Origin: Betaproteobacteria bacterium
GTDB lineage: Bacteria > Pseudomonadota > Gammaproteobacteria > Burkholderiales > Rhodocyclaceae
Length of the DNA: 7,575 nucleotides
Direction of reading: 5' to 3'
Assembly (NCBI GenBank): GCA_028065725.1
Contig: JAPTVL010000329.1
Coordinates: 1 to 7,575 of the forward strand
Below the pieces are notes generated by a model that worked only from the letters and a program-made list of their open reading frames with translations, had not been told where the DNA came from and made no database searches. Position numbers and translations under genes: made by a program. This document shows, piece by piece, positions 1 through 6,410 of the stretch. Position 1 is the stretch's first letter. Every line of letters starts with the position of its first letter.

Positions 1-1033
1 CGGCCTTGGTCAGCACGCTCTTGGGCGCGGTGACATTGAATTCCTCCAGCACCGTGTCGCTGGCGGTGTCGATCACCGAGACGCTGTCGCTGTTGCCATT
101 GGCCACGAACAGGCGGCTCTGGTCGCGGTTGAGAAGCATCCGGTTGGGCTGCCCGCCGACGGCAATGCGGCCGACCACGGCAGGCTGCGCGCCTGCAACG
201 TCCAGCACCACCACCTCACGATCGCGTTGGCTGCTGACATAGGCCTTGCCATCCCCCTTGATCGCCACCCAGTAAGGATAGGAACCACCGGCTACGCCAG
301 ACTGGGCCGGATTATTCTTCCCCGGGCGCAGATCCAGCTCGGCGATTTCAGTACGCGTCTCCAGATCGACCACGCTGACGCTGTCATTCTGCATGTTGGC
401 CACTACCAGGCGTTTGCCGTTCTGGGTAACGGCGATGCCGGCGGCGACGGGTCGTACGCCGATGCCCAGCCCCACGTTGCCGTGGCCAAGGGCGATGACG
501 GCCTGCTCAGTCCAGGCTTGGCCAGCCAGGCCGTATACACGGACGTTGTCGTTGATCCCGCCGGAGACATAGAACTCCTGGCCATTGGGATTCCACGCAA
601 TGCCGTTGAAGGTATTGGGTATCTGGATGACCTGGCGCTTGATGGGCGTGCCGGCGGAGATATCGTAGACGAAGACATACTCGTTGGACTCGGCTGCGAC
701 GCGGCTACCGGTAGGGCCATTGTTGCGGTTGTAGCCGCTGGTGAGGACGAGCAGAGTGTTGCCGTCCGGGCTCACGCTGGTGGCCACCGCCTGTCCGGCC
801 ACGAAACCGGGATTGGACGGCAGATCCGGGTTGAGGGCCTGGAACAGGGCGCCGCCGGCTGCTTCGGGCGTGATGCGCACGCCGGTGGGTAGCATTTCGC
901 CCGTCAGAAACTCGCTGGCGGGCTGGTGATGCCCAGCCTGCGGCCCTTTGGCCAGAGCGGGGGCGACGGGAGCGACAAAAGTGGCCGCGACGAGCACAGC
1001 AAGGGTCTTGTATCTGATTTGATGGTGATGCAT
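1..1033 (-). CDS. Secreted YncE-family beta-propeller protein, probably the N-terminal part of a YncE/alkaline-phosphatase fusion (partial, C-terminus off the left edge)
   Basis: This open frame has no stop from 1033 to the window edge, giving 344 residues of an incomplete protein. It is visible only by reading the minus strand to the edge. The ATG at 1033-1031 is preceded by TAGGAGA at a good distance, which fixes the start. Residues 1-28 form a Sec-type signal peptide: RYK, then a hydrophobic stretch, then a cut near APALA. The rest shows repeated beta-propeller blades of the YVTN/YncE kind, for example SVSPDGNTLLVL (87-95), AVTQNGKRLVVANMQNDSVS (201-220), and LFVANGNSDSVSVIDTASDT (308-327). 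The stretch LRPGK (235-239) followed by GGSYPYWVAI (249-258) resembles proteins annotated as bifunctional YncE / alkaline phosphatase family. I therefore expect a phosphoesterase domain beyond the edge, but that part is not visible. It probably acts in the periplasm. The substrate is unknown. It lies 134 bases downstream of the TonB gene on the same strand, and that gap shows no clear terminator. Confidence 0.82.
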   Translation of the reverse strand, partial: MHHHQIRYKTLAVLVAATFVAPVAPALAKGPQAGHHQPASEFLTGEMLPTGVRITPEAAGGALFQALNPDLPSNPGFVAGQAVATSVSPDGNTLLVLTSGYNRNNGPTGSRVAAESNEYVFVYDISAGTPIKRQVIQIPNTFNGIAWNPNGQEFYVSGGINDNVRVYGLAGQAWTEQAVIALGHGNVGLGIGVRPVAAGIAVTQNGKRLVVANMQNDSVSVVDLETRTEIAELDLRPGKNNPAQSGVAGGSYPYWVAIKGDGKAYVSSQRDREVVVLDVAGAQPAVVGRIAVGGQPNRMLLNRDQSRLFVANGNSDSVSVIDTASDTVLEEFNVTAPKSVLTKA

Positions 1034-1167
1034 GCGATTCTCCTATTCAGGTTGGTGGACAACACGCCTCTGGGACTGCAGTACCGGCAAACAATCGGCC
1101 GGCTCAGATTCCGGAGGAAATGGAAACAGGCCTGGTTCGAGGGTTCAGCGCTCCTCGCCGAGAGCCA

Positions 1168-1965
1168 TCACGTCAGCTCGAACCGGAAGACATAGCGATA
1201 CCAGTAAGCAGATTCCGCACCGGGAGGACGAACGAAGCGCCAATGCCGCAACGAGTCCATCGCTGCCGTATCCAGATCGGCATGTCCCGAGGAATGCAAC
1301 AGCATCACCTCGGCCACAGAACCGTCGATTTCAATGCGGAAGCCCAGGGTCGCCAATCCCGTCCGCTTCTCCCAGCGCGCTTCTTCGGGGTACTCAGGCG
1401 CTGGGGTACGCAGGGCCTTGGGCGCCTGGAGGGGAAAGGCGGGCATGCCGGTCGGCACGCCGCTGGCCTGCTGCAGCTTGCCGCCCGGCTGGTCTGGCAG
1501 GCCGCCGATGACCGTCGCACGATTCTCATCGGCGCCTTCCTGTGCCGAAGGGGATGGAGCGGCCGCTCCCGGAGGGTTTGAAACAGCGCTATCCGGCAGC
1601 CCGGAATGACGCTCGTGTTCTTGTTCCCTTGCGCTCCCGGGCAGGGGAACGGCCTCAGCGACAGGCGTCGCTGCTGTTGCGAATGGCGCCCGTAACGACG
1701 CCGCATGGACGGCCCGACCTTGGTGCAGACCGGAATTCGGTTCCTGAGCAGTTTTGGCATCGGGCAAGCCGCCCGGGATTGGCCCAGCCACCTGGGCGGC
1801 GGCGCCTCCAAGCAGACGGACCTGGATGGGCCCCATCGGCAGGCCGGATGGGGGGGGCGGTGGCGACACGAAGCCCAGAGCAGCAGCGTGCAACGCGCCG
1901 GACAAGCCGAACGTCAACGGTAGGCGCATCGCATTGGGGATCATCGTCGTCATGCCAGACATCAC
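1168..1965 (-). CDS. TonB-family energy transducer
   Basis: This 265-residue protein probably couples the inner-membrane proton gradient (through ExbB/ExbD, not in this window) to an outer-membrane TonB-dependent receptor. An N-terminal membrane anchor lies at about 15-33 and carries the SxxxH pattern of TonB proteins (SGALH, 22-26). A low-complexity Pro/Ala/Gly-rich periplasmic linker spans about 34-185, including five prolines at 35-39. The C-terminal TonB domain fills 187-265, with PAPEYPEEAR, then GLATLGFRIEIDGSVAEV, then SSGHADLDTAAMDSLRHWRF, ending YRYVFRFELT. The linker is poorer in Pro-Lys/Pro-Glu repeats than in E. coli TonB. The start is uncertain: GTG at 1965 and ATG at 1962 are adjacent, with GGGAAG about 7 bases upstream of the GTG. 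The next gene downstream on this strand is the YncE-like propeller gene, so the two may be co-transcribed. No receptor gene is present to indicate the ligand. Confidence 0.88.
   Translation of the reverse strand: MMSGMTTMIPNAMRLPLTFGLSGALHAAALGFVSPPPPPSGLPMGPIQVRLLGGAAAQVAGPIPGGLPDAKTAQEPNSGLHQGRAVHAASLRAPFATAATPVAEAVPLPGSAREQEHERHSGLPDSAVSNPPGAAAPSPSAQEGADENRATVIGGLPDQPGGKLQQASGVPTGMPAFPLQAPKALRTPAPEYPEEARWEKRTGLATLGFRIEIDGSVAEVMLLHSSGHADLDTAAMDSLRHWRFVRPPGAESAYWYRYVFRFELT
1850..1857. repeat. G8 homopolymer (C8 in the coding strand of the TonB gene)
   Basis: Eight consecutive G on the plus strand encode the proline run at about residues 36-38 of the TonB protein, just after the membrane anchor. 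A one-base slip here would remove the linker and the TonB domain. The tract may be a slippage hot spot or a place for sequencing error. Its length is modest for true phase variation. Confidence 0.5.
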
Positions 1966-2107
1966 GAAGTCGCTTCCCGCAGCTTCGTGTCCGCCTGTCC
2001 CTTCCCTGAGCTATTCTCGTGAAACGAATCATTGCAGGGGAATATGGCAGGCCTTCGAGTGGCCCGCCTGTGGCATGTGCGCCATTCGGCTCACGACGCT
2101 GCCAATC

Positions 2108-2149
2108 GAAAATCCGCGTGTCGGCAGTTCGATTCTGCCCCTGGCCACC
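2108..2149 (+). pseudogene. 3' half of tRNA-Phe(GAA), orphan fragment; probable att site or tRNA scar
   Basis: The fragment begins at the GAA anticodon (2108-2110), followed by AAATCC of the anticodon loop and 3' stem and the GCGTGTC variable-region stretch. Next comes a perfect T arm: stem GGCAG (2124-2128), loop TTCGATT, stem CTGCC (2136-2140 region). It ends with the acceptor 3' strand CCTGGCC, discriminator A and CC. From memory this matches beta-proteobacterial tRNA-Phe, whose 5' end should read GGCCAGG. The bases 25-40 positions upstream contain no GGCCAGG, no recognisable D arm, and no partner for the anticodon stem, so a functional tRNA is not encoded here. Position 76 is C, not A. 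The fragment runs straight into an intrinsic terminator, as an intact tRNA gene would. An integration att core that reaches from the anticodon loop to the 3' end is typical of tyrosine-recombinase elements. No integrase gene is in the window. Confidence 0.72.
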
Positions 2150-2159
2150 CGCATTTCAG

Positions 2160-2190
2160 ACGGCCCCCTGTCATGGGGCCGTTTTTCTTT
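2160..2190 (+). terminator. Intrinsic terminator following the tRNA-Phe fragment
   Basis: The stem CGGCCCC (2161-2167) pairs with GGGGCCG (2175-2181), extended by an A-T pair, around a 7-base loop. It is followed by TTTTTCTTT (2182-2190). The T run lies only on the plus-strand side, so it terminates rightward transcription. No plus-strand protein gene lies upstream, so its natural client would be a tRNA-Phe transcript. It also insulates the dctP operon from read-through from the left. Confidence 0.85.
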
Positions 2191-2269
2191 GTCTGCAGGC
2201 GCCGATCGTCCTCACCCGCAACCTGGTCGCCAGCCCCGAATCCGGCGTGAACATTAGTATTTGGCCATT

Positions 2270-2297
2270 TTGTGGTGCTCGCAATCTGTACTACTGT
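2270..2297 (+). promoter_or_regulatory. Possible sigma-70 promoter for the dctP operon (weak)
   Basis: TTGTGG (2270-2275) and TACTGT (2292-2297) are spaced by 16 bases, in the AT-richer stretch between the terminator and dctP, leaving a leader of about 30-35 bases. Both boxes match the consensus only partly. No sigma-54 site or clear operator was recognised. A promoter is expected here because a terminator lies upstream and the operon starts at 2338, but the exact boxes are a guess. Confidence 0.22.
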
Positions 2298-2337
2298 AAA
2301 TCTGCTTTTCCACGACACACAACAACAGGAGACAGCC

Positions 2338-3480
2338 ATGAGCAAGAAAGAAGACAGCAAGCCCTCGCCCAAACTGAGCCGCCGGAAATTCCTCGGCGCG
2401 GCCGCAGCATCGGCGACCGGCGCCGCAGCGCTGGGTTTTCCCTCGATCGTTAAGGCGCAGGCGCCGATCAGCCTGCGCTTCCAGAGCACCTGGCCGGCGA
2501 AGGACATCTTCCACGAATACGCGGTGGACTTCGCCAGCAAGGTGAATGCGATGTCCGGCAAGGAACTCCGGATCGAGGTATTGCCGGCGGGGGCGGTGGT
2601 CAAGGCCTTCGACCTGCTCGATGCGGTGAACAAGGGAACGCTGGACGGCGGTCACGGCGTGGTGGCCTACTGGTATGGCAAGAACTCGGCCGTGGCGCTG
2701 TGGGGCTCCGGCCCGGCTTTCGGCATGGACCCCAACATGGTGCTGGCCTGGCACTACTATGGCGGAGGCAAGGAGCTGCTGGATGAAATCTACAAGAACA
2801 TGAACATGGACGTGGTGTCGATGCTCTATGGCCCGATGCCGACCCAGCCTTTCGGCTGGTTCAAGAAGCCCGTCACCAGCGCCGATCAGATGAAAGGCGT
2901 GAAGTTCCGCACCGTGGGCCTGGCAGTGGACATGTACAAGGATCTGGGCGCCGCGGTGAACCCGCTGCCCGGCGGCGAGATCGTGCCGGCCATGGACCGC
3001 GGCCTGCTCGATGCGGCCGAGTTCAACAACGCGTCCTCCGACAACCTGCTCGGCTTCCCGGACGTGGCCAAGGTCTGCATGCTGCAGAGCTTCCACCAGC
3101 CCAGCGAGCAGTTCGAGATCCTGTTCAACAAGAAGAAGTACGACGGCCTCAACGCCGAGCACAAGGCCATCATCAAGCACGCCCTCGAGGCGTCGTCGGC
3201 CGACATGTCGTGGAAGGCGATCGACCGCTACTCCAAGGACTACATCGACATGAGCACCAAGAAAGGCGTCAAGTTCTACAAGACGCCGGATGCCATTCTG
3301 CGCAAGCAACTGCAGTCGTGGGACAAGATCATGGCGGCCAAGAGCGCCGAGAACCCGGCGTTCAAGCGGGTGCTCGACTCCATGCGCGCTTTTGCCGGCC
3401 GCGCGGCGCGCTGGCAGAACGACACCAACGTGGACTACAAGATGGCGTACAACCACTTCTTCGCCAAGAAGAAGGGCTAA
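2338..3480 (+). CDS. dctP: TRAP transporter substrate-binding protein, DctP family (TakP/FcbT1-like), Tat-exported
   Basis: This 380-residue periplasmic receptor captures a small organic anion and delivers it to the DctQM membrane complex. The ATG at 2338 follows AGGAGA (2327-2332) with a 5-base spacer. A longer in-frame version from GTG 2272 lacks such a site and would bury the export signal. Residues 14-20 read SRRKFLG, a twin-arginine motif, then an Ala-rich hydrophobic core and a likely cut near VKAQA (38-42). The mature protein starts PISLRFQSTWPAKD and shows the family landmarks AGAVVKAFDLLDAVNKGTLD and GGEIVPAMDRGLLDAAEF. Candidate ligand or ion contacts, by resemblance to TakP, are Q170 (in MPTQPFGWF), R191 (in KFRTVG; the carboxylate-binding Arg of DctP proteins) and E228. 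The residues after E228 are F-N-N, whereas TakP as I recall it has an aromatic residue there, so ligand choice may differ. Similar proteins bind 2-oxo acids, lactate or chloro-aromatic acids. The two reductase genes downstream suggest a C2-C3 hydroxy- or oxo-acid. It is the first gene of the operon. Confidence 0.93.
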   Translation: MSKKEDSKPSPKLSRRKFLGAAAASATGAAALGFPSIVKAQAPISLRFQSTWPAKDIFHEYAVDFASKVNAMSGKELRIEVLPAGAVVKAFDLLDAVNKGTLDGGHGVVAYWYGKNSAVALWGSGPAFGMDPNMVLAWHYYGGGKELLDEIYKNMNMDVVSMLYGPMPTQPFGWFKKPVTSADQMKGVKFRTVGLAVDMYKDLGAAVNPLPGGEIVPAMDRGLLDAAEFNNASSDNLLGFPDVAKVCMLQSFHQPSEQFEILFNKKKYDGLNAEHKAIIKHALEASSADMSWKAIDRYSKDYIDMSTKKGVKFYKTPDAILRKQLQSWDKIMAAKSAENPAFKRVLDSMRAFAGRAARWQNDTNVDYKMAYNHFFAKKKG

Positions 3481-3500
3481 ACCTGTCGCCATCGTCTCGC

Positions 3501-3533
3501 ACGGCCGCCCGCCCCGGACGGGTGGCCGTTTTC
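3501..3533 (+). terminator. Hairpin with short T run between dctP and dctQ (partial terminator / mRNA stabiliser)
   Basis: ACGGCCGCCCG (3501-3511) pairs with CGGGTGGCCGT (3519-3529) over 11 base pairs, including one G-U, around a 7-base loop. It is followed by only four T (3529-3532). It lies 20 bases after the dctP stop and 25 before the dctQ start. Such a structure can stop part of the transcripts or protect the 3' end of a dctP-only mRNA, giving excess binding protein over membrane subunits, as is common in binding-protein transport operons. The short T tract argues for incomplete termination. Confidence 0.6.
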
Positions 3534-3558
3534 TGCAGCCATTCCAAGAACTCACGTC

Positions 3559-4179
3559 ATGCAGAAATTGCTGCTCTTCGTCGACAAGGTAAGCACCTTC
3601 GCCGGCCGGTTTTTTGCCTGGTCCATCATCGGACTGACTTTTCTGATTTCCTGGGAAGTGTTTTCCCGTTACGTCCTCAACACCCCGCATCCGTGGGTAC
3701 TGGACATGCAAATCATGCTCTACGGCATCCTGTTCATGATGGCCGGCGCCTATACGCTGGCGCATGGCGGCCATGTGCGCGGCGACGTGCTGTACGGGTT
3801 CTTCGCCCCGCGCACCCAGGCCTCCATTGATCTGGTGCTGTATATCGTGTTTTTCCTGCCGGGGATTTTTGCGCTCACCTACGCCGGCTGGTTCTATGCC
3901 AACGAATCGCTGGCCATCCACGAACAGACCTTCAGCCCTGACCCGCTGCCCCTGTATCCGTTCAAGTTCATGATTCCGGTCGCCGGCTTTTTCCTGCTGA
4001 TGCAGGGGATCGTCGAAATCCTGCGCTGCATCATCTGCCTGCGCGATGGCGTCTGGCCCTCCCGCGTCGAGGACGTCGAGGAAGTCGACGTCGACAAGCT
4101 CAAGGAGATGGTGAAGGTCAAAGACGAGGACATCGCTGAACTGGATCAGTACGTGGTGAAGCAGGAGATCAAATCGTGA
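3559..4179 (+). CDS. dctQ: TRAP transporter small membrane subunit, DctQ family
   Basis: This 206-residue inner-membrane protein is the small, four-helix subunit that works with DctM and the binding protein in sodium-driven anion uptake. Membrane segments are seen at about 19-38, 48-68, 89-111 and 136-160. The motif GGHVRGDVLYG (70-80) after the second segment is the typical DctQ signature, and EVFSRYVL (33-40) also fits. Usual DctQ proteins are about 160-190 residues. Here a highly charged tail follows the last helix (166-206; VEDVEEVDVDKLKEMVKVKD and beyond), possibly a short helix or coiled coil. The ribosome-binding site is weak (AAGAA about 9 bases upstream). It lies 78 bases after dctP, and its stop overlaps the dctM start by four bases (GTGA), indicating translational coupling. 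Confidence 0.92.
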   Translation: MQKLLLFVDKVSTFAGRFFAWSIIGLTFLISWEVFSRYVLNTPHPWVLDMQIMLYGILFMMAGAYTLAHGGHVRGDVLYGFFAPRTQASIDLVLYIVFFLPGIFALTYAGWFYANESLAIHEQTFSPDPLPLYPFKFMIPVAGFFLLMQGIVEILRCIICLRDGVWPSRVEDVEEVDVDKLKEMVKVKDEDIAELDQYVVKQEIKS

Positions 4180-6377
4180 AGAAGGAACTGCGTTTCGGCT
4201 TCGCATTGATGGCGATCATCCTGATCGCCGTCGCCGTGTTCCTGCCATGGGGAAACCTCACCAACGGACATCTGGGCCTGCTGATGCTGAGCCTGGTGGT
4301 GGTGACCATCATGCTCGGCTTCCCCACGGCGTTTACCCTGATGGGCATGGGCATGATCTTCGCCTGGTTCGCCTATCGCAGCAGCAGCCCGGACCTCGCG
4401 GTGACCCAGACCCTCGACCTGATGGTGCAGCGCGCCTACGGCGTGATGACCAACGACGTGCTGATCTCGATCCCGCTGTTCGTGTTCATGGGCTATCTGG
4501 TCGAGCGCGCCAACCTGATCGAAAAGCTGTTCAAGTCGCTGCATCTGGCGCTGGCGCGCATTCCGGGCTCGCTCGCCGTCGCCACCCTGGTGACCTGCGC
4601 CATCTTCGCCACCGCCACCGGCATCGTCGGCGCCGTGGTCACGCTGATGGGCCTGCTGGCGCTGCCGGCCATGCTGCGCGCGGGCTACAGCGTCAAGCTG
4701 TCGGCCGGCGTCATCACTGCGGGTGGCTGCCTCGGCATCCTGATTCCGCCTTCAGTGCTGCTCATTGTCTACGGTGCCACGGCCGGCGTGTCGGTGGTGA
4801 AGCTGTACGCCGGGGCGTTCTTCCCCGGCATCATGCTGGCCCTGCTCTATGTCGCCTATGTGATGATCCTGGCCAAGCTGAAGCCGGAACTCGCCCCCCC
4901 CTTGCCGGAGTCCGAGCGGATCGTCCCGCTGCCCCCCGGTAACGCCCGCATCGCCACACGCTTCGGCAAGCATGCCCTGCCCGCCTTGATGCGGGCGGCA
5001 TTCGCAAAAAGTGACGCCGGCGTTTCCAAAGGCCATGTCATGCGCGAACTGCTGACCGCGCTGCTGCCCGCCATCGTGTTCATCGTCATCATGGGGCTGG
5101 CCTGGCAAGCGCTCACCAAGCCGGACGCGGCAACCGACACGTCCTTGTTGCAGGAAATGGGCATGGTGAGCGAAGAGTCGACGGAGGTCCCCGGCCCGGA
5201 TGAACCCCAGGCCGAGGGCATCTCGGAGCCTCCGATCGAGGAGCCTGTTGCCGACGGCGTGCAGGAACCGCCGCCCGAAGCCCTCCCGGAACCCATGGCG
5301 GACACCCTGCAGGAGCCGCCAGCCGGTGACCTGCAGGAACCCGGGGGCGCAGCCCCGCTGGTGGAAAAAGCCCCCGCGGAGGCACCGCTCGCTGCCGGGC
5401 ACGCTGCGGCGGACGACGCTGTCGAGCGCATGCCCGCCCCCTCCGCGTACTGGAAAGTACTGGCTGGCGGCCTTGCGCTCCTGTTCGTGGTCTACGCACT
5501 CTTCACCTTCGCGCGCCTTGAAATCTTCAAGATGCTGCTGACCTCGTTCTTCCCGCTGGCGATCCTGATCCTCGCCGTGCTCGGCTCCATCGTGTTCGGC
5601 CTGGCAACGCCGACGGAAGCGGCGGCGATCGGCTCCTTCGGCGGCTTCGTCCTCGCCGCGCTCTACCTGTCGTTCAACACGTTCCGCGAAAAGCGGCGCA
5701 GCCTGCGTGCAACCTGGATTCCGCTGTGGATGCTGTTCGGCGTCTCCGTGGTCTGGTTCCTCCTGTTCAAGGCCGGCATTCTGCCCACGGCGCCGCCGGA
5801 CTGGGTAGGCTGGATGTCCATGGCTGCCATGGGCGTGTGGTGCCTGCTGGCGGTTCCGCAGGTGAGCATGCTGCCGACGGTGAGGGAGTCGGTCTTTCTC
5901 ACCGCCAAAACCTCGGCCATGGTGTGCTGGCTGTTCGTCGGCTCCTCGATCTTCTCCGCCGCCTTCGCGCTGCTGGGCGGCCAGCAACTGATCGAGCAAT
6001 GGGTGCTGTCGCTCGACATGACGCCGGTCCAGTTCATGCTGCTGTCGCAGGCCATCATCTTCATCCTCGGCTGGCCGCTGGAATGGACCGAGATCATCGT
6101 CATCTTCATGCCGATCTTCATTCCGCTGCTGGCGCACTTCAACATCGATCCGCTGTTCTTCGGCCTGATGGTGGCGCTCAACCTGCAGACCGCCTTCCTG
6201 TCGCCGCCGGTGGCGATGGCCGCGTTCTATCTCAAGGGCGTGGCGCCGCCGCATGTGACCCTGAACCAGATCTTTGCCGGCATGCTGCCGTTCATGGGGA
6301 TCCAGGTGATCGCCATGGCGATGCTCTACCTCTGGCCGCAGATCGGCATGTGGCTGCCGAGCGTTTTGTACAAGTAA
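4176..6377 (+). CDS. dctM: TRAP transporter large membrane subunit, DctM family, unusually long with a Pro/Glu-rich insert
   Basis: This inner-membrane permease subunit carries the transport path of the TRAP system. The GTG start at 4176 overlaps the dctQ stop (GTGA) and follows AGGAG at 4163-4167. The DctM core is clear: TATGIVGAVVTLMGLLALP (146-164), ITAGGCLGILIPPSVLLIVY (180-199), GLATPTEAAAIGSFGG (475-490), LGWPLEWTEIIVIFMPIFIP (631-650) and NLQTAFLSPPVAMAAFY (669-685). At 733 residues it is far longer than the usual DctM of roughly 430. The extra length sits in two places. Residues about 314-424 form a hydrophilic, acidic, proline-rich insert followed by an added membrane segment (426-446). 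Residues about 511-562 add what look like two more membrane helices before VRESVFLTAKTSAMVCWLF. No frameshift is needed and the reading frame is continuous, so the protein appears intact. Larger DctM variants occur in the FcbT3-type group, but I cannot say whether this exact insert is known. The next gene starts 33 bases downstream. Confidence 0.93.
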   Translation: MKKELRFGFALMAIILIAVAVFLPWGNLTNGHLGLLMLSLVVVTIMLGFPTAFTLMGMGMIFAWFAYRSSSPDLAVTQTLDLMVQRAYGVMTNDVLISIPLFVFMGYLVERANLIEKLFKSLHLALARIPGSLAVATLVTCAIFATATGIVGAVVTLMGLLALPAMLRAGYSVKLSAGVITAGGCLGILIPPSVLLIVYGATAGVSVVKLYAGAFFPGIMLALLYVAYVMILAKLKPELAPPLPESERIVPLPPGNARIATRFGKHALPALMRAAFAKSDAGVSKGHVMRELLTALLPAIVFIVIMGLAWQALTKPDAATDTSLLQEMGMVSEESTEVPGPDEPQAEGISEPPIEEPVADGVQEPPPEALPEPMADTLQEPPAGDLQEPGGAAPLVEKAPAEAPLAAGHAAADDAVERMPAPSAYWKVLAGGLALLFVVYALFTFARLEIFKMLLTSFFPLAILILAVLGSIVFGLATPTEAAAIGSFGGFVLAALYLSFNTFREKRRSLRATWIPLWMLFGVSVVWFLLFKAGILPTAPPDWVGWMSMAAMGVWCLLAVPQVSMLPTVRESVFLTAKTSAMVCWLFVGSSIFSAAFALLGGQQLIEQWVLSLDMTPVQFMLLSQAIIFILGWPLEWTEIIVIFMPIFIPLLAHFNIDPLFFGLMVALNLQTAFLSPPVAMAAFYLKGVAPPHVTLNQIFAGMLPFMGIQVIAMAMLYLWPQIGMWLPSVLYK
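5220..5345 (+). repeat. Degenerate Pro/Glu repeats inside dctM
   Basis: Residues about 349-390 of DctM contain a repeated pattern around QEPP/EPP: SEPPIEEPVAD, GVQEPPPEALPEPMAD, TLQEPPAGD, LQEPGG. At the DNA level GCAGGAACC/GCAGGAGCC recurs near 5261, 5309 and 5333, which suggests local duplication of a short unit. The segment is acidic and probably disordered, lying in a loop between membrane helices. Confidence 0.55.
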
Positions 6378-6410
6378 AACCCGCCTGACACGGAACTCAC
6401 GGAGAACAAG

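Larger units (their letters stand above)
1966..2337. other. Gene-free region between the divergent TonB and dctP genes
   Basis: No credible protein gene lies in these 372 bases. From left to right I see about 140 bases upstream of the TonB gene, an orphan tRNA-Phe 3' half (2108-2149), a plus-strand intrinsic terminator (2160-2190), and then about 145 bases that must hold the promoter and leader of the dctP operon. The left part contains a small inverted repeat, TCGT-GAA-ACGA, near 2015-2025. It could be an operator for the TonB gene, but it is too short to assign. The open frames that cross the region are spurious: one of them reads AESNCRHADF, the familiar false translation of the antisense strand of a tRNA. 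Confidence 0.7.

Noticed and set aside
227..892. A 221-codon plus-strand frame
   Set aside because: It is antisense to the YncE-like gene, whose signal peptide, ribosome-binding site and propeller blades are clear.
1034..1167. Possible promoter or terminator between the TonB and YncE-like genes
   Set aside because: There is only a 5-base-pair CCGGC/GCCGG inverted repeat with a 9-base loop and no T run, and no convincing -35/-10 pair.
2075..2149. A complete tRNA-Phe gene
   Set aside because: The 5' acceptor strand GGCCAGG, the D arm and a pairing 5' anticodon stem are all absent. Only the 3' half is recognisable.
2272..2337. An upstream GTG start that would lengthen DctP to 402 residues
   Set aside because: It has no Shine-Dalgarno site and would place 22 residues before the twin-arginine signal. 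The ATG at 2338 has AGGAGA at ideal spacing.
2091..2633. A 180-codon minus-strand frame ending in AESNCRHADF
   Set aside because: The end is the well-known false translation of antisense tRNA, and the rest is antisense to dctP. It was useful only as a pointer to the tRNA fragment.
2254..4206. A 650-codon open frame on the minus strand
   Set aside because: It is antisense to dctP and dctQ, with a His/Val/Arg-rich shadow composition and no motif.
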